This document shows positions 8,391 through 16,280 of a stretch of DNA of 64,000 nt, one piece after another. Source of the DNA: Aerococcaceae bacterium DSM 111021. GTDB lineage: Bacteria; Bacillota; Bacilli; Lactobacillales; Aerococcaceae. The notes below the pieces were generated by a model. It did not search any database. It had not been told where the DNA came from and was given only the letters and a program-made list of their open reading frames with translations. A program made the translations under genes and the position numbers. The stretch spans positions 558,001-622,000 of the forward strand of contig JACCEK010000001.1 in the NCBI GenBank assembly GCA_020112395.1, written 5' to 3'. Numbering within the stretch: position 1 is the stretch's first letter; every line of letters begins with the position of its first letter.

Positions 8391-8628
8391 TTTGTGTAAA
8401 AGCGACCATTCTTTTATACTTATTCCATTGAGAATGGTTTAATCCCCGGTTAGGAACACAGCTCCACTAGTTCCTCGACTGACACCTCGTGATTGAGCTT
8501 CCATCTCGCTGTACTACTGAATCTATACGTCGCTCATCGCCGAAAGAGGTAACCGAAGACATTCCCACGGACACAATGAATTCCCAATTGATACGGGAAT
8601 GTGTGCAAATCCCTCGCTTTTACACAAA
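8391..8628. repeat. 238-bp element with 15-bp perfect terminal inverted repeats (MITE-like or structured RNA)
   Basis: TTTGTGTAAAAGCGA (8391-8405) is exactly inverted at 8614-8628. The interior is less AT-rich than its surroundings and holds further complementary arms, such as CATTCCC/GGGAATG near 8560-8605. No convincing ORF runs through it. TTGTGTAAAA is reminiscent of IS256-family ends as I remember them, so a transposase-less derivative is one reading. A folded non-coding RNA closed by a terminal helix is the other. I found no clear target duplication. It sits between the mtnN terminator and the T-box 2 promoter. Confidence 0.55.
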
Positions 8629-8647
8629 GACATCTTGATTAACCGTA

Positions 8648-8680
8648 TAAAAAAAGCTTCCCACATTATTTAGGAAGCTT
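8648..8680 (-). terminator. Intrinsic terminator after mtnN
   Basis: The stem AAGCTTCC/GGAAGCTT (8654-8661 with 8673-8680) is followed on the minus strand by seven T residues. Confidence 0.85.
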
Positions 8681-8701
8681 AGAAAACTCATTGTATTTAA
8701 C

Positions 8702-9391
8702 TTATAGTGCGCCGACTGTGGCTTTAACCATTGTCGCTGATACTTTACCAGCGGTGACGATAAACTGATCAAATGACATTGATGCTTCATCATTCGCTGA
8801 ATCTGATATAGCACGCACAATGACAAATGGAATCCCCATGACATAAGCAGCTTGAGCGATAGCAGTCGATTCCATCTCAGCAGCTCTTGCAAGTGGAAAA
8901 TTCTCTAGTATCTCAGCTTTTTGAGCATGAGTTCCAACAAATTGGTCCCCTGATACAATTTGTCCGATGTAAGGCTCTAAGCCCATATCACGACATACAT
9001 TCTGTGCCACTCTTACCATTTCAGTATCTGGGTAATACAATGCTGGCATACCTGCCATTTGTCCTAGTTCATAATTGAACCCAGTTACGTCCACATCATG
9101 ATAAGCTAATGTATGTGCAATAACAATGTCCCCTACTTCTAATGCAGAATCTAAAGCACCTGCAGATCCAGTGTTTATAATGTGAGTCACATTAAATAAT
9201 TGTTTTAATAATGTCACTGTGATTGTCACGTTTACTTTACCTATGCCCGATAAGACAAGCACAACTTCCTTACCTTCTAAATTACCTTTAATAAACTCTA
9301 CACCAAATTGTGTAGATACTTCTTGTTCAGTAATTGATTTTTTTAATTCGCGAATTTCTTCTTCCATCGCTCCAATTAATCCAATAATCAT
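8702..9391 (-). CDS. mtnN: 5'-methylthioadenosine/S-adenosylhomocysteine nucleosidase
   Basis: The enzyme cleaves adenine from S-adenosylhomocysteine and methylthioadenosine, recycling methyl-cycle by-products and making the precursor of AI-2. The N-terminus MIIGLIGAMEEEI with its catalytic glutamate, the purine-site stretch EMESTAIAQAA and the late ISDSANDEAS aspartate are all visible. I chose the ATG at 9389-9391 because GAGG then sits six bases upstream. The ATG two codons earlier abuts the ribosome binding site. It closes a nudF-orf-mtnN operon ending in a clear terminator. Confidence 0.95.
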   Translation of the reverse strand: MIIGLIGAMEEEIRELKKSITEQEVSTQFGVEFIKGNLEGKEVVLVLSGIGKVNVTITVTLLKQLFNVTHIINTGSAGALDSALEVGDIVIAHTLAYHDVDVTGFNYELGQMAGMPALYYPDTEMVRVAQNVCRDMGLEPYIGQIVSGDQFVGTHAQKAEILENFPLARAAEMESTAIAQAAYVMGIPFVIVRAISDSANDEASMSFDQFIVTAGKVSATMVKATVGAL

Positions 9392-9414
9392 ATTCATCCT
9401 CTTTTCTACAAATT

Positions 9415-9942
9415 TTATAATAAGAATGCAATAACTAATACAATAATCAATAATACACCAACAATGATTATACCATTATTTAAAAATCTATCGATGCGCG
9501 CATTATATTTAGTTCGTCTTGGCATATTTTCATTCTGCTTGAATCGTGATTCTTCTTGCGTTAAACCATAATCATCGTAGTCTTCAGGATTATCATGTTG
9601 GTAGTTAAATTCATCTTGGTCATGATATTCTGATGAATGTTGAGTTTGGTCATTATTATAAGTGTTCTGTTGTCTTCTTTGGCTTCTAGAAACATACTGA
9701 TTGCCAAATTCACCTTCTTGTTCATGTGTTCCATATTCAGAATAGTCGTCTAAATTTTCAGCATAGCCTTGGCCTTGATAGTAATCGTGATTCTCTTCAT
9801 TTTGCCACTCACTACCTTGGACCGGTTCTCTTGAATCCATTCGGTATTCTCGCTGCTCATCCATTTCTGTATTGTCGAATTCTGAATCACTTTCATAATC
9901 GATATATTCTTGATAGTCTTCATTTCGTTTCTTCTTAAACAT
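9415..9942 (-). CDS. Acidic, Gln-rich tail-anchored membrane protein of unknown function
   Basis: I do not recognise a named family. The 175-residue product is dominated by Asp, Glu, Gln, Tyr and Asn (residues 1-145) and is probably disordered. A short basic stretch (PRRTKYNARIDRFLNNG) then leads into one C-terminal membrane helix, IIIVGVLLIIVLVIAFLL, predicting a tail anchor with the bulk in the cytoplasm. The reading frame could begin at 9951, but the third ATG (9940-9942) is best spaced from AAGGA. The gene overlaps the end of the Nudix gene, so the two are translationally coupled. Confidence 0.75.
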   Translation of the reverse strand: MFKKKRNEDYQEYIDYESDSEFDNTEMDEQREYRMDSREPVQGSEWQNEENHDYYQGQGYAENLDDYSEYGTHEQEGEFGNQYVSRSQRRQQNTYNNDQTQHSSEYHDQDEFNYQHDNPEDYDDYGLTQEESRFKQNENMPRRTKYNARIDRFLNNGIIIVGVLLIIVLVIAFLL

Positions 9943-9947
9943 TCTCA

Positions 9948-10526
9948 TCATCCTTTTTGATATAGCCAGTAATTTAATGCCATAGCTGTCTTCATATCTC
10001 TTACTTCATCATTTTCTAGCATCATTTTCACTTCTTGTCGTGTAAACTCAACTAGTTCAATATGTTCATCCTCATCTTGAGCCAGAGGTGTCTCTACTTT
10101 CACTAAACGATCCGCAACAAAGACTGTTACTTTCTCATTCACGAAGCCTGGGGATACATAATAACTCCCTAACTCAGTCCAATCACTGGCTTGATAGCCT
10201 GTCTCTTCCTCCAACTCACGCTTTGCAGCAGTTAATGCCTCTTCCTCTACTCCATCAATAAAGTCTCTTAAACCAGCTGGTATTTCGATAATATGCTCAA
10301 CAACTGCTGGGCGATATTGCTTAACAAGTAGTACTGTGTCTTGTGGAGTTATAGCTAATATACCTACCGCAGATTGATGATTGATTAATTCACGGTAAGC
10401 TAATTGTCCATTTTCTAACTCTATTTGGTTACGATATAATTGTAAAATTGCCCCATCATAGATTAACTCACTCTGTCTTAGGACTTTGTCTTGCAAAAAT
10501 GGGATATGTTCTGGATTTGAATACAT
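9948..10526 (-). CDS. nudF: ADP-ribose pyrophosphatase, Nudix family
   Basis: The 192-residue product hydrolyses ADP-ribose or related nucleoside diphosphate sugars. The Nudix core AAKRELEEETGYQ is clear, with an extra few residues before it compared with the usual G-x5-E spacing. The C-terminal YVSPGFVNEKVTVFVA stretch is typical of ADPRases. I start at the ATG at 10524-10526 (MYSNPEHIPF) because it has a perfect AGGAGG site; the frame extends upstream but without one. It is the first gene of the nudF-orf-mtnN unit, an arrangement seen in other lactic acid bacteria. Confidence 0.92.
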   Translation of the reverse strand: MYSNPEHIPFLQDKVLRQSELIYDGAILQLYRNQIELENGQLAYRELINHQSAVGILAITPQDTVLLVKQYRPAVVEHIIEIPAGLRDFIDGVEEEALTAAKRELEEETGYQASDWTELGSYYVSPGFVNEKVTVFVADRLVKVETPLAQDEDEHIELVEFTRQEVKMMLENDEVRDMKTAMALNYWLYQKG

Positions 10527-10625
10527 GATATACCTCCTGATAAATATTAAACAAATTGTAGCGACTCTCACTTTATAAAACAAGCAAAGACTGTCAATGT
10601 ATAATTCAATCACTTTCTTTTGTTT

Positions 10626-10653
10626 ATTATAGACGAGATCTATGATCAGTAAA
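10626..10653 (-). promoter_or_regulatory. Probable nudF operon promoter
   Basis: TTTACT (10648-10653), a 16-bp spacer and TATAAT (10626-10631) lie about 100 bp upstream of the nudF start. Confidence 0.5.
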
Positions 10654-10777
10654 TGACTATTTTATGACATTTCTATGCATGATTCTAAAATATGGGACTC
10701 CAGTCCGATAAATGACACGATACTTTATGATAAACTTTAGTTAAGATGAACAAGAAAAAACAAATGGAGGGATAAAT

Positions 10778-11839
10778 ATGTTCGGATTATTAGCATTAGG
10801 CTTAAATATACTCTTTATTATTGGTATAGGCTCAATTTTACTTAGTATAATCATAAATATGACACGACCACATTCAAAAAAATCAAACAATATAAGCAAA
10901 GGTGTTCCCATCTTTTTTATTATATTATTTCTCATAGGGATAATACTTTCAGGTGCGTCATTTATACCTTATTCGTTGATTAGCGTATTTGTGTTGATGA
11001 TTATTACATTTGGATCAATTTCACTGTTAACGCGTTTGTATAATCATTTAACTCAAGATTCACCTCATACTCTACAAACAATTGTCTATTTGTTTTCAAT
11101 TTTAAGTATTGGTGGAGCTGGTCTCGGTTCAGTATTTGATGCAGACTATCAAATCATTCAAAATATTATCTTACTTTTCATTTCAAATGTGAGTATAATT
11201 ATTGGTTTCACTGTTATTACATTCCTTATCGGGAAATTATTCAAATCTAATTCTAGACCTTTTTCAAAAAATTCTTTTGCACGAACAAGCTCTAAAGATA
11301 AGCTCCAACATTACCATGAAGCCGGCTTATCTGATGAAGAAATTTCATACTTAAGAGAACAGTTAGCGCAAGCACGTGAGCATATTATATCGATAGAAAA
11401 ACAAATGAATGCTACAGCAAAACTACGTGCGATTGATGTGCGTCATAATACAATTGAAATTAGTAAACAATTCTTCCAAGATATAGTCAAAGAGCCTAAA
11501 CGTTTTAGTGAAGCAGGCGATGTAATATACCGTATCCTCCCATCATTAAATGATTTAACTGAAAAATACAATGAAGTGAGCGAACATATTGCCAAGAATA
11601 AACAAACTTACCTAATCTTAGAAAAAAGTGCACAAACGATTGAAGAATTAGCAAAACGATTAACAGAAGATTACATTCACTTTCATAAAGCGACTTACCA
11701 AGATTTGGATGATGAGATTAATTTAGCAAATCGTACCTTAAATCGGAATCAAAATATTGAACCATCACGCTCTGTCGATGATATCTTAGAAGATTGGAAC
11801 AATATGAATGATGAAGATAATACAGATACAAAGGAGTAG
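10778..11839 (+). CDS. XpaC-like membrane protein
   Basis: The 353-residue protein has about five N-terminal membrane helices (residues 4-150) and a cytoplasmic, charged, coiled-coil C-terminal half (about 185-340). The C-terminal half resembles the XpaC family (annotated as 5-bromo-4-chloroindolyl phosphate hydrolysis protein). The order xpaC-telA is common in Firmicutes, and the pair is linked to envelope or toxic-anion stress without a defined biochemical role. A GGAGGG site lies ten bases from the ATG. Only six bases separate its stop from the telA start, so they are co-transcribed. I rely on the neighbour as much as on the sequence. Confidence 0.7.
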   Translation: MFGLLALGLNILFIIGIGSILLSIIINMTRPHSKKSNNISKGVPIFFIILFLIGIILSGASFIPYSLISVFVLMIITFGSISLLTRLYNHLTQDSPHTLQTIVYLFSILSIGGAGLGSVFDADYQIIQNIILLFISNVSIIIGFTVITFLIGKLFKSNSRPFSKNSFARTSSKDKLQHYHEAGLSDEEISYLREQLAQAREHIISIEKQMNATAKLRAIDVRHNTIEISKQFFQDIVKEPKRFSEAGDVIYRILPSLNDLTEKYNEVSEHIAKNKQTYLILEKSAQTIEELAKRLTEDYIHFHKATYQDLDDEINLANRTLNRNQNIEPSRSVDDILEDWNNMNDEDNTDTKE

Positions 11840-11845
11840 ATATAT

Positions 11846-13126
11846 ATGAGTGAAGAAAAAGATTTATTCGATGAGTTGTTAGAACAAGAACACGGTTCGA
11901 TCAATGAGGCCGTTCAGTCAGTTCAACCAGAATCATCAGAATTCGATGAATTACTAGCTAATCCTTTTGATGAAACAATCGAACAAACAATTGAAAAAGA
12001 TATTGCTGATCAAGAAATGTTAGCTAAACGCCAAGTTTCAAACGAAAAACTTATCGAACGCTTACCAGAACATCGCCAAAAGCAAGCTAAAGACTTAGCT
12101 AATCAAATTGACGAGGACAACATGAGTGCAATTATCGCTTATGGATCGAATGCACAGAAAAAATTAAGTGAATTCTCTCGTTCAATCTTACAACAAGTAC
12201 AGTTAAAAGATACTGGAGAAGTTGGAGATGTTTTGACTGAGTTAATGACAAAGTTACAAGAGTCTGATCCACGTCAACTAACTGCAGAACCTAATATTTT
12301 CCAACGCGTTTTCAAACGTGTAAAAAGCTCAATTACAGAAACACAAATGCGTTATCAACAAATTGGTAGTCAAATTGATCGTGTAGCTATTCGTTTAGAA
12401 CGTGAGAAAACAGAATTACTTAATGATAATCAAATGTTAGAACAGTTTTACAGTAAAAATAAAGATTATTTTGATGCACTAAATGTCTATATTGCGGCTG
12501 GTGAAGTTAAGATGGAACAACTCCAAAACGAAGTTATTCCTAAAGCCATCGATACGGCTAGACAATCTCAAGATCAAATGGAAGTTCAAAAAGTCAATGA
12601 CTTAAACCAATTTCTAGATCGTTTAGATAAGCGAACACACGACTTACGCTTAACGCGACAAATGACTATTCAACAAGCACCACAAATACGAATGATTCAA
12701 AACACTAATCAAGTCTTAGCTGAGAAGATTCAAGTATCTGTCCATACGGCTATTCCGTTATGGGAGAACCAAATTACAATCGCTTTGGCCCTACTTCGTC
12801 AGCAAAATGCTGCGACGTCACAGCGACAAGTGTCCGAAACAACAAATAACTTGTTGCTTAAAAACTCAGAAATGTTGAAACAAAGTACCATTGATATTGC
12901 TCGTGAAGCTGAACGAGGCGTGATTGATATCGATACATTACGTAAGACTCAAAGTAACTTGATTAGTACATTAGAAGAAACCTTAGAAATTCAACAAACA
13001 GGCCGTCAACAACGTCGATTGGCCGAACATGAACTTCAAGAAATGGAAAATGATTTACGCGATAAATTATTAGCCATCTCAAATGAGCAAAAGAAACAAC
13101 GCCAAGGGGATCAAGAAAATATCTAA
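11846..13126 (+). CDS. telA: TelA-family toxic anion resistance protein
   Basis: This 426-residue soluble protein belongs to the TelA/KlaA family, named for plasmid tellurite resistance but widespread on chromosomes. An acidic N-terminal tail (1-65) precedes a long alpha-helical body. Family features visible are the FQRVFKRVKSSI segment (about 152-163), the repeated helices around NVYIAAGEVKMEQL, and the TNQVLAEKIQVSVHTAIPLWENQITIAL region. No transmembrane segment is present. It is the second gene of the xpaC-telA pair and ends just before a strong terminator. Confidence 0.92.
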   Translation: MSEEKDLFDELLEQEHGSINEAVQSVQPESSEFDELLANPFDETIEQTIEKDIADQEMLAKRQVSNEKLIERLPEHRQKQAKDLANQIDEDNMSAIIAYGSNAQKKLSEFSRSILQQVQLKDTGEVGDVLTELMTKLQESDPRQLTAEPNIFQRVFKRVKSSITETQMRYQQIGSQIDRVAIRLEREKTELLNDNQMLEQFYSKNKDYFDALNVYIAAGEVKMEQLQNEVIPKAIDTARQSQDQMEVQKVNDLNQFLDRLDKRTHDLRLTRQMTIQQAPQIRMIQNTNQVLAEKIQVSVHTAIPLWENQITIALALLRQQNAATSQRQVSETTNNLLLKNSEMLKQSTIDIAREAERGVIDIDTLRKTQSNLISTLEETLEIQQTGRQQRRLAEHELQEMENDLRDKLLAISNEQKKQRQGDQENI

Positions 13127-13160
13127 AAAAAGTCAGCCGAAAAAAACGGCTGACTTTTTC
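13127..13160 (+). terminator. Intrinsic terminator after telA
   Basis: AAAAAGTCAGCCG pairs with CGGCTGACTTTTT around an A-rich loop, immediately past the telA stop; the stem is flanked by A and T runs and may work in both directions. Confidence 0.85.
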
Positions 13161-13196
13161 ATTTGATTTTTTTTAATTAAGACAATCTATCATTAA

Positions 13197-13439
13197 CTAT
13201 TTTTTAGACTCTTTTGATGCATGTAATACTATTTTCTTTTTCATTTGTAAAATAAAATAATGAAAAAGAAAAATTAATACTGTTATTTTAATATAACTGA
13301 ATATACCTGTACTTTTGTTATCAATTATCATAATTAAAAAAATAGCATGCACAATTCCCTCTTCCCAGGAATATGTTTCTTTATGAAATTTATTCAATGC
13401 ACTCTTTGGATTAATTAATGCTTTCAAAGTTTCTATCAA
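13197..13439 (-). CDS. Small membrane protein of unknown function
   Basis: The 80-residue product has about two hydrophobic segments (roughly residues 29-38 and 46-65) and a Lys-rich end. I do not recognise it. The start is TTG at 13437-13439, supported by AAGGAG seven bases upstream; no ATG is available nearby. The context is the AT-rich islet that also holds an Rgg regulator, so a peptide-immunity or secretion-accessory role is possible but is only guesswork. Confidence 0.55.
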   Translation of the reverse strand: MIETLKALINPKSALNKFHKETYSWEEGIVHAIFLIMIIDNKSTGIFSYIKITVLIFLFHYFILQMKKKIVLHASKESKK

Positions 13440-14190
13440 TTGAAAGCTCCTTTCATATAAATTTTAATGACTCATTTTAGTTTTTTGATTTATTAGTTTA
13501 ACTTTGTTAATCACTAATTATTTGTTGTAACAATATCATTTAATATGGCTGTTGTATCCTATTTTTATAATATCACTATTAATGGTGGTTTCCCTTTTTG
13601 AGGTTTTTTCAAAATCAGTTAAATCTTGATTAACAGTAATAAGTTCTTAACTAATTACCTATGCAAATATGGTTTGTCTAACGCTAAATATAATATCACA
13701 GCTTAAACTGGATTAAGAAGTGATATTACTACTATAGTTAATATTATGTATAAAATTATTCATGTAATTATTTAGTGCCACTTATTTTTCATTACGTTTT
13801 TTCATTATAAATGAATTACTAATGCTTTTCTATTTTTTGCTCTAAGAATAAATTCTTAAACTTCATTAATTGCACTATCCAATTAATCTGTAGCATAAAG
13901 AATACACTTCATATAAATCAATATTATCATTATTTTTTCATGACTAAATTCCTGATAAAATGCTTCAGAGATAAAAGAGTTTGATTGCCAGTCTTTTCTA
14001 ACGTTTCTTCGTTATTTTCATTTCAGACTAAAGTATTTACGCATTTGTTCTAGTTGCGATGAGTAAACATTACAATTTTCTTTTTAAGATTGACTCTTGA
14101 GAACTTTACTTTTCCTAAAAAACATTAAAATATCGTTTTCTCGTCCTATCAGTTACATTTATATTTGAACAATATCTCTTATTTTTGAAC
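13440..14190. other. Non-coding, very AT-rich stretch with possible decayed coding
   Basis: No intact gene is visible across about 750 bases. On the minus strand between roughly 13860 and 14080 short open runs resemble coding sequence interrupted by stops (for example SSQLEQMRKYFSLK, then WQSNSFISEAFYQEFSHE), which could be the remains of a lost gene. I cannot name it. Confidence 0.3.
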
Positions 14191-14218
14191 TTGACATAAT
14201 ACAAATTTACTTTAGGAT
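14191..14218 (+). promoter_or_regulatory. rgg promoter
   Basis: A perfect TTGACA (14191-14196) is followed after 16 bp by TAGGAT (14213-14218). The surrounding ACATAATACAAATTTACTT is nearly repeated at 16281-16300 ahead of the broken rgg copy. TTTGAAC occurs twice just upstream (14164 and 14184 region). Confidence 0.6.
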
Positions 14219-14279
14219 AAGTGATAAATCGATGCTCTAAAAATTAACAATTGATCCAACATAAGGAGAGGATTTTTTT

Positions 14280-15146
14280 ATGCAACATATTGGACCTTTA
14301 ATCAAGAGAATTAGATTAGATAAAGGACTTACTTTAAAAGAAACTTCTGAAGGGATTATATCAATTGCTTTTCTTTCAAAGTTTGAAAATCAAAAAAATG
14401 ATATATCTGTTTCGAATTTATTTGCTTTACTTCAACGGTTAAAGATAAGTCCAGATGAGTTTTATCGATTAACCTCTCGATACAATTCAACACCTATGTA
14501 TCAGTTTTTGCAGGACTTATTACCGGGCTTAGTAAATAACGATATTATTTTTTTAAACAAAAAATTAGATGAACTATCCTTTAATATATACACTTTTGAT
14601 AGCATTTTTGTCCTTCATTACAAAATCCTAATTGAACAGTACATAAACCTATATAGCAAATTACCTTATAATAACAAGGATATTAACACTATCAGCAAAT
14701 ACTTAATTCATAATGAAAATTGGGGCAACTATGAATTACATCTTTATTCAAATTTCATTAAATTTTTACCACTCCACACTAATTTAATATTGATTAAGAA
14801 GGCGAAAAATGCTGCAAGTTCTTTCGTTGGAACAGAGAGTTATAAACATACCGTTGTACTGTTATATATTAACTTTATTAATATGTTGATAGTTAATAAT
14901 GAATTGCTTGCTGCTCGTGATACTATTAAGGAAATCATGCCGGATTTAATCGATACTAAATATTTTTACGAGATTAATAAACTCAATTATTTAGAAGGAA
15001 AAATAATGATTGCTAGTGGTAAAATTACTGAAGGTAAAAGAATAGCTGAAAAAGCAATTGATATAATGTATCAATTGCAAAATAGTAAAATTGCTCGAGC
15101 ACATAAAAAATCTTTAGATGAATTTATAAACTCCTTCCTATTATAA
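14280..15146 (+). CDS. Rgg/GadR/MutR-family transcriptional regulator
   Basis: The 288-residue protein has an N-terminal helix-turn-helix (about residues 7-60, IGPLIKRIRLDKGLTLKE) and an all-helical C-terminal domain of the Rgg type, the part that binds short pheromone peptides in streptococcal relatives. Length is typical. AAGGAGAGG precedes the ATG. It stands alone in an AT-rich islet, facing a secreted protein gene, and a decayed paralogue lies 1.3 kb downstream. Rgg proteins usually control a neighbouring peptide or secreted effector; the regulated target here is not shown. Confidence 0.85.
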   Translation: MQHIGPLIKRIRLDKGLTLKETSEGIISIAFLSKFENQKNDISVSNLFALLQRLKISPDEFYRLTSRYNSTPMYQFLQDLLPGLVNNDIIFLNKKLDELSFNIYTFDSIFVLHYKILIEQYINLYSKLPYNNKDINTISKYLIHNENWGNYELHLYSNFIKFLPLHTNLILIKKAKNAASSFVGTESYKHTVVLLYINFINMLIVNNELLAARDTIKEIMPDLIDTKYFYEINKLNYLEGKIMIASGKITEGKRIAEKAIDIMYQLQNSKIARAHKKSLDEFINSFLL

Positions 15147-15446
15147 TTTAAAGTAAAGAAAGGAGCAATGTGCATAGGGCCATCGTTCTGTTTTATATTT
15201 AAGTATTCATTTTTTCAATGAAGTTGAAGTCGTTAATTAAGTTATTTTTAGAAAAGCGAATACAACTCTAGTCTACATATTTAGAGTCATATCCACTTTT
15301 AAATTTTTATAAAACTAATTTCTTATTGTAAATATTATGATTTTTTTATTATCCTAAAAATATACTTTAATTAAATTTTAACACGAATAAAATCATGTAC
15401 TCGTAAATTTAAATTGAAAATTATAGTTATAATCAAAAAAAAGCAT
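15147..15446 (+). other. Intergenic region with a strong unused RBS and candidate micro-ORFs
   Basis: AAAGGAG at about 15159-15165 is a strong ribosome binding site just after the rgg stop. Two tiny frames could use it: GTG at 15170 (10 codons, ending 15202) and ATG at 15168 (17 codons, MCIGPSFCFIFKYSFFQ, ending 15221). Both have short spacing of four and two bases. The remainder to 15446 is AT-rich without further structure that I can support. Confidence 0.3.
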
Positions 15447-15932
15447 TTATGGATAGTAATACACTGTCTCTACTCCAATTAAGTTTGTTCTTGCTGAATC
15501 TGAATAAGCATAAATTATAACTTGTTCCGCCATTATTATCGGTATAGGCCCCCTGTAATCAAATGACCTATATACATATTCAGTAGTATAAACCGTATTT
15601 ACATTTGAATTATATATATATGTCGCAAGGTCAATAAAGGAACTCACCAAAAAATTTCCACCTGCAGCATTTGATAAAAATATTGCTATACCATTAATTG
15701 TATAATTAGCAATACTACCATTTCGATAAAAAGTTTGTATGTATTCAAAGTTCATAAACGGCGATATTTCTGATTCTGCTAAAATATTTACTTCTTCAAA
15801 ATTAACTATTTCTTCAGTTTCAATTACAGTGGTATCATTATTATAGTGAGCACTAACTGATATAGAAGTAGTTAATGTGCTCATTATCAAAACTGTAATT
15901 AAGAACAACTTATTTAATTTTCGTTTTAACAT
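15447..15932 (-). CDS. Secreted protein of unknown function
   Basis: The 161-residue product carries a signal peptide (about residues 1-28, ending SVSA before HYNND). An acidic propeptide-like stretch follows, then a mature region rich in Tyr, Asn, Ile and Ser that ends VETVYYYP. No cysteines are present in the mature part and I recognise no domain. GAGGAATCGGA lies before the ATG. It converges on the Rgg gene from the other strand, making it the obvious candidate effector of an Rgg-controlled system. A bacteriocin, adhesin fragment or surface-active peptide precursor are all possible. Confidence 0.65.
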   Translation of the reverse strand: MLKRKLNKLFLITVLIMSTLTTSISVSAHYNNDTTVIETEEIVNFEEVNILAESEISPFMNFEYIQTFYRNGSIANYTINGIAIFLSNAAGGNFLVSSFIDLATYIYNSNVNTVYTTEYVYRSFDYRGPIPIIMAEQVIIYAYSDSARTNLIGVETVYYYP

Positions 15933-16082
15933 TCCGATTCCTCATTTCTGATTTTACCTTCTGATAACTCACTTTAAATAATTAACTTTTAAATTATTAT
16001 TGATTCTTATTAAATTAAATAACGGAATATTTTTCTGTTGTAATATTTCTCCTATTAATTCATATTCTTATATTTGTCTAAA
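15933..16082. other. Upstream region of the secreted protein gene
   Basis: The minus strand holds TAGACA with 17 bp to a weak TAATAG, a possible promoter, and an isolated TAGGAG at about 16050 with no ATG after it. Otherwise the stretch is AT-rich and featureless. Confidence 0.25.
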
Positions 16083-16202
16083 CTATTCAATAATAATAAT
16101 ATATTCATCATCCCCAAATGGATTCAGCAGACTATAATTTAAATAAGTAAAGCATCCACTTACTAACAAGCTACAAAAAATAAATAACATAGTTTTTTTT
16201 AT
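16083..16202 (-). CDS. Candidate 39-aa lipoprotein, apparent ATA start
   Basis: Reading from an ATA at 16200-16202 gives IKKTMLFIFCSLLVSGC followed by 22 more residues ending EYIIIIE. That is a textbook lipoprotein signal: basic start, hydrophobic core and a lipobox LVSGC. AAGGGGG sits six bases before the ATA, ideal spacing for a start. The first ATG (16188-16190, 35 residues) is 19 bases from it, too far. Either AUA is used, or a former ATG mutated and the gene is dying. It lies in the Rgg islet. Confidence 0.4.
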   Translation of the reverse strand: MKKTMLFIFCSLLVSGCFTYLNYSLLNPFGDDEYIIIIE

Positions 16203-16280
16203 TATTATCCCCCTTGATATATTATGGATATACTTTACCACGTTTAATTTAGTGATGGCTTGTAATTTAACTATAGTTCA

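Noticed and set aside
8391-8628. 6S RNA, RNase P RNA, tmRNA or SRP RNA
   Set aside because: None of the conserved cores I know for these RNAs is present, although a terminal helix exists.
8620-8892. 90-codon minus-strand frame at the end of mtnN
   Set aside because: It overlaps mtnN in another frame and runs through its terminator; no family resemblance.
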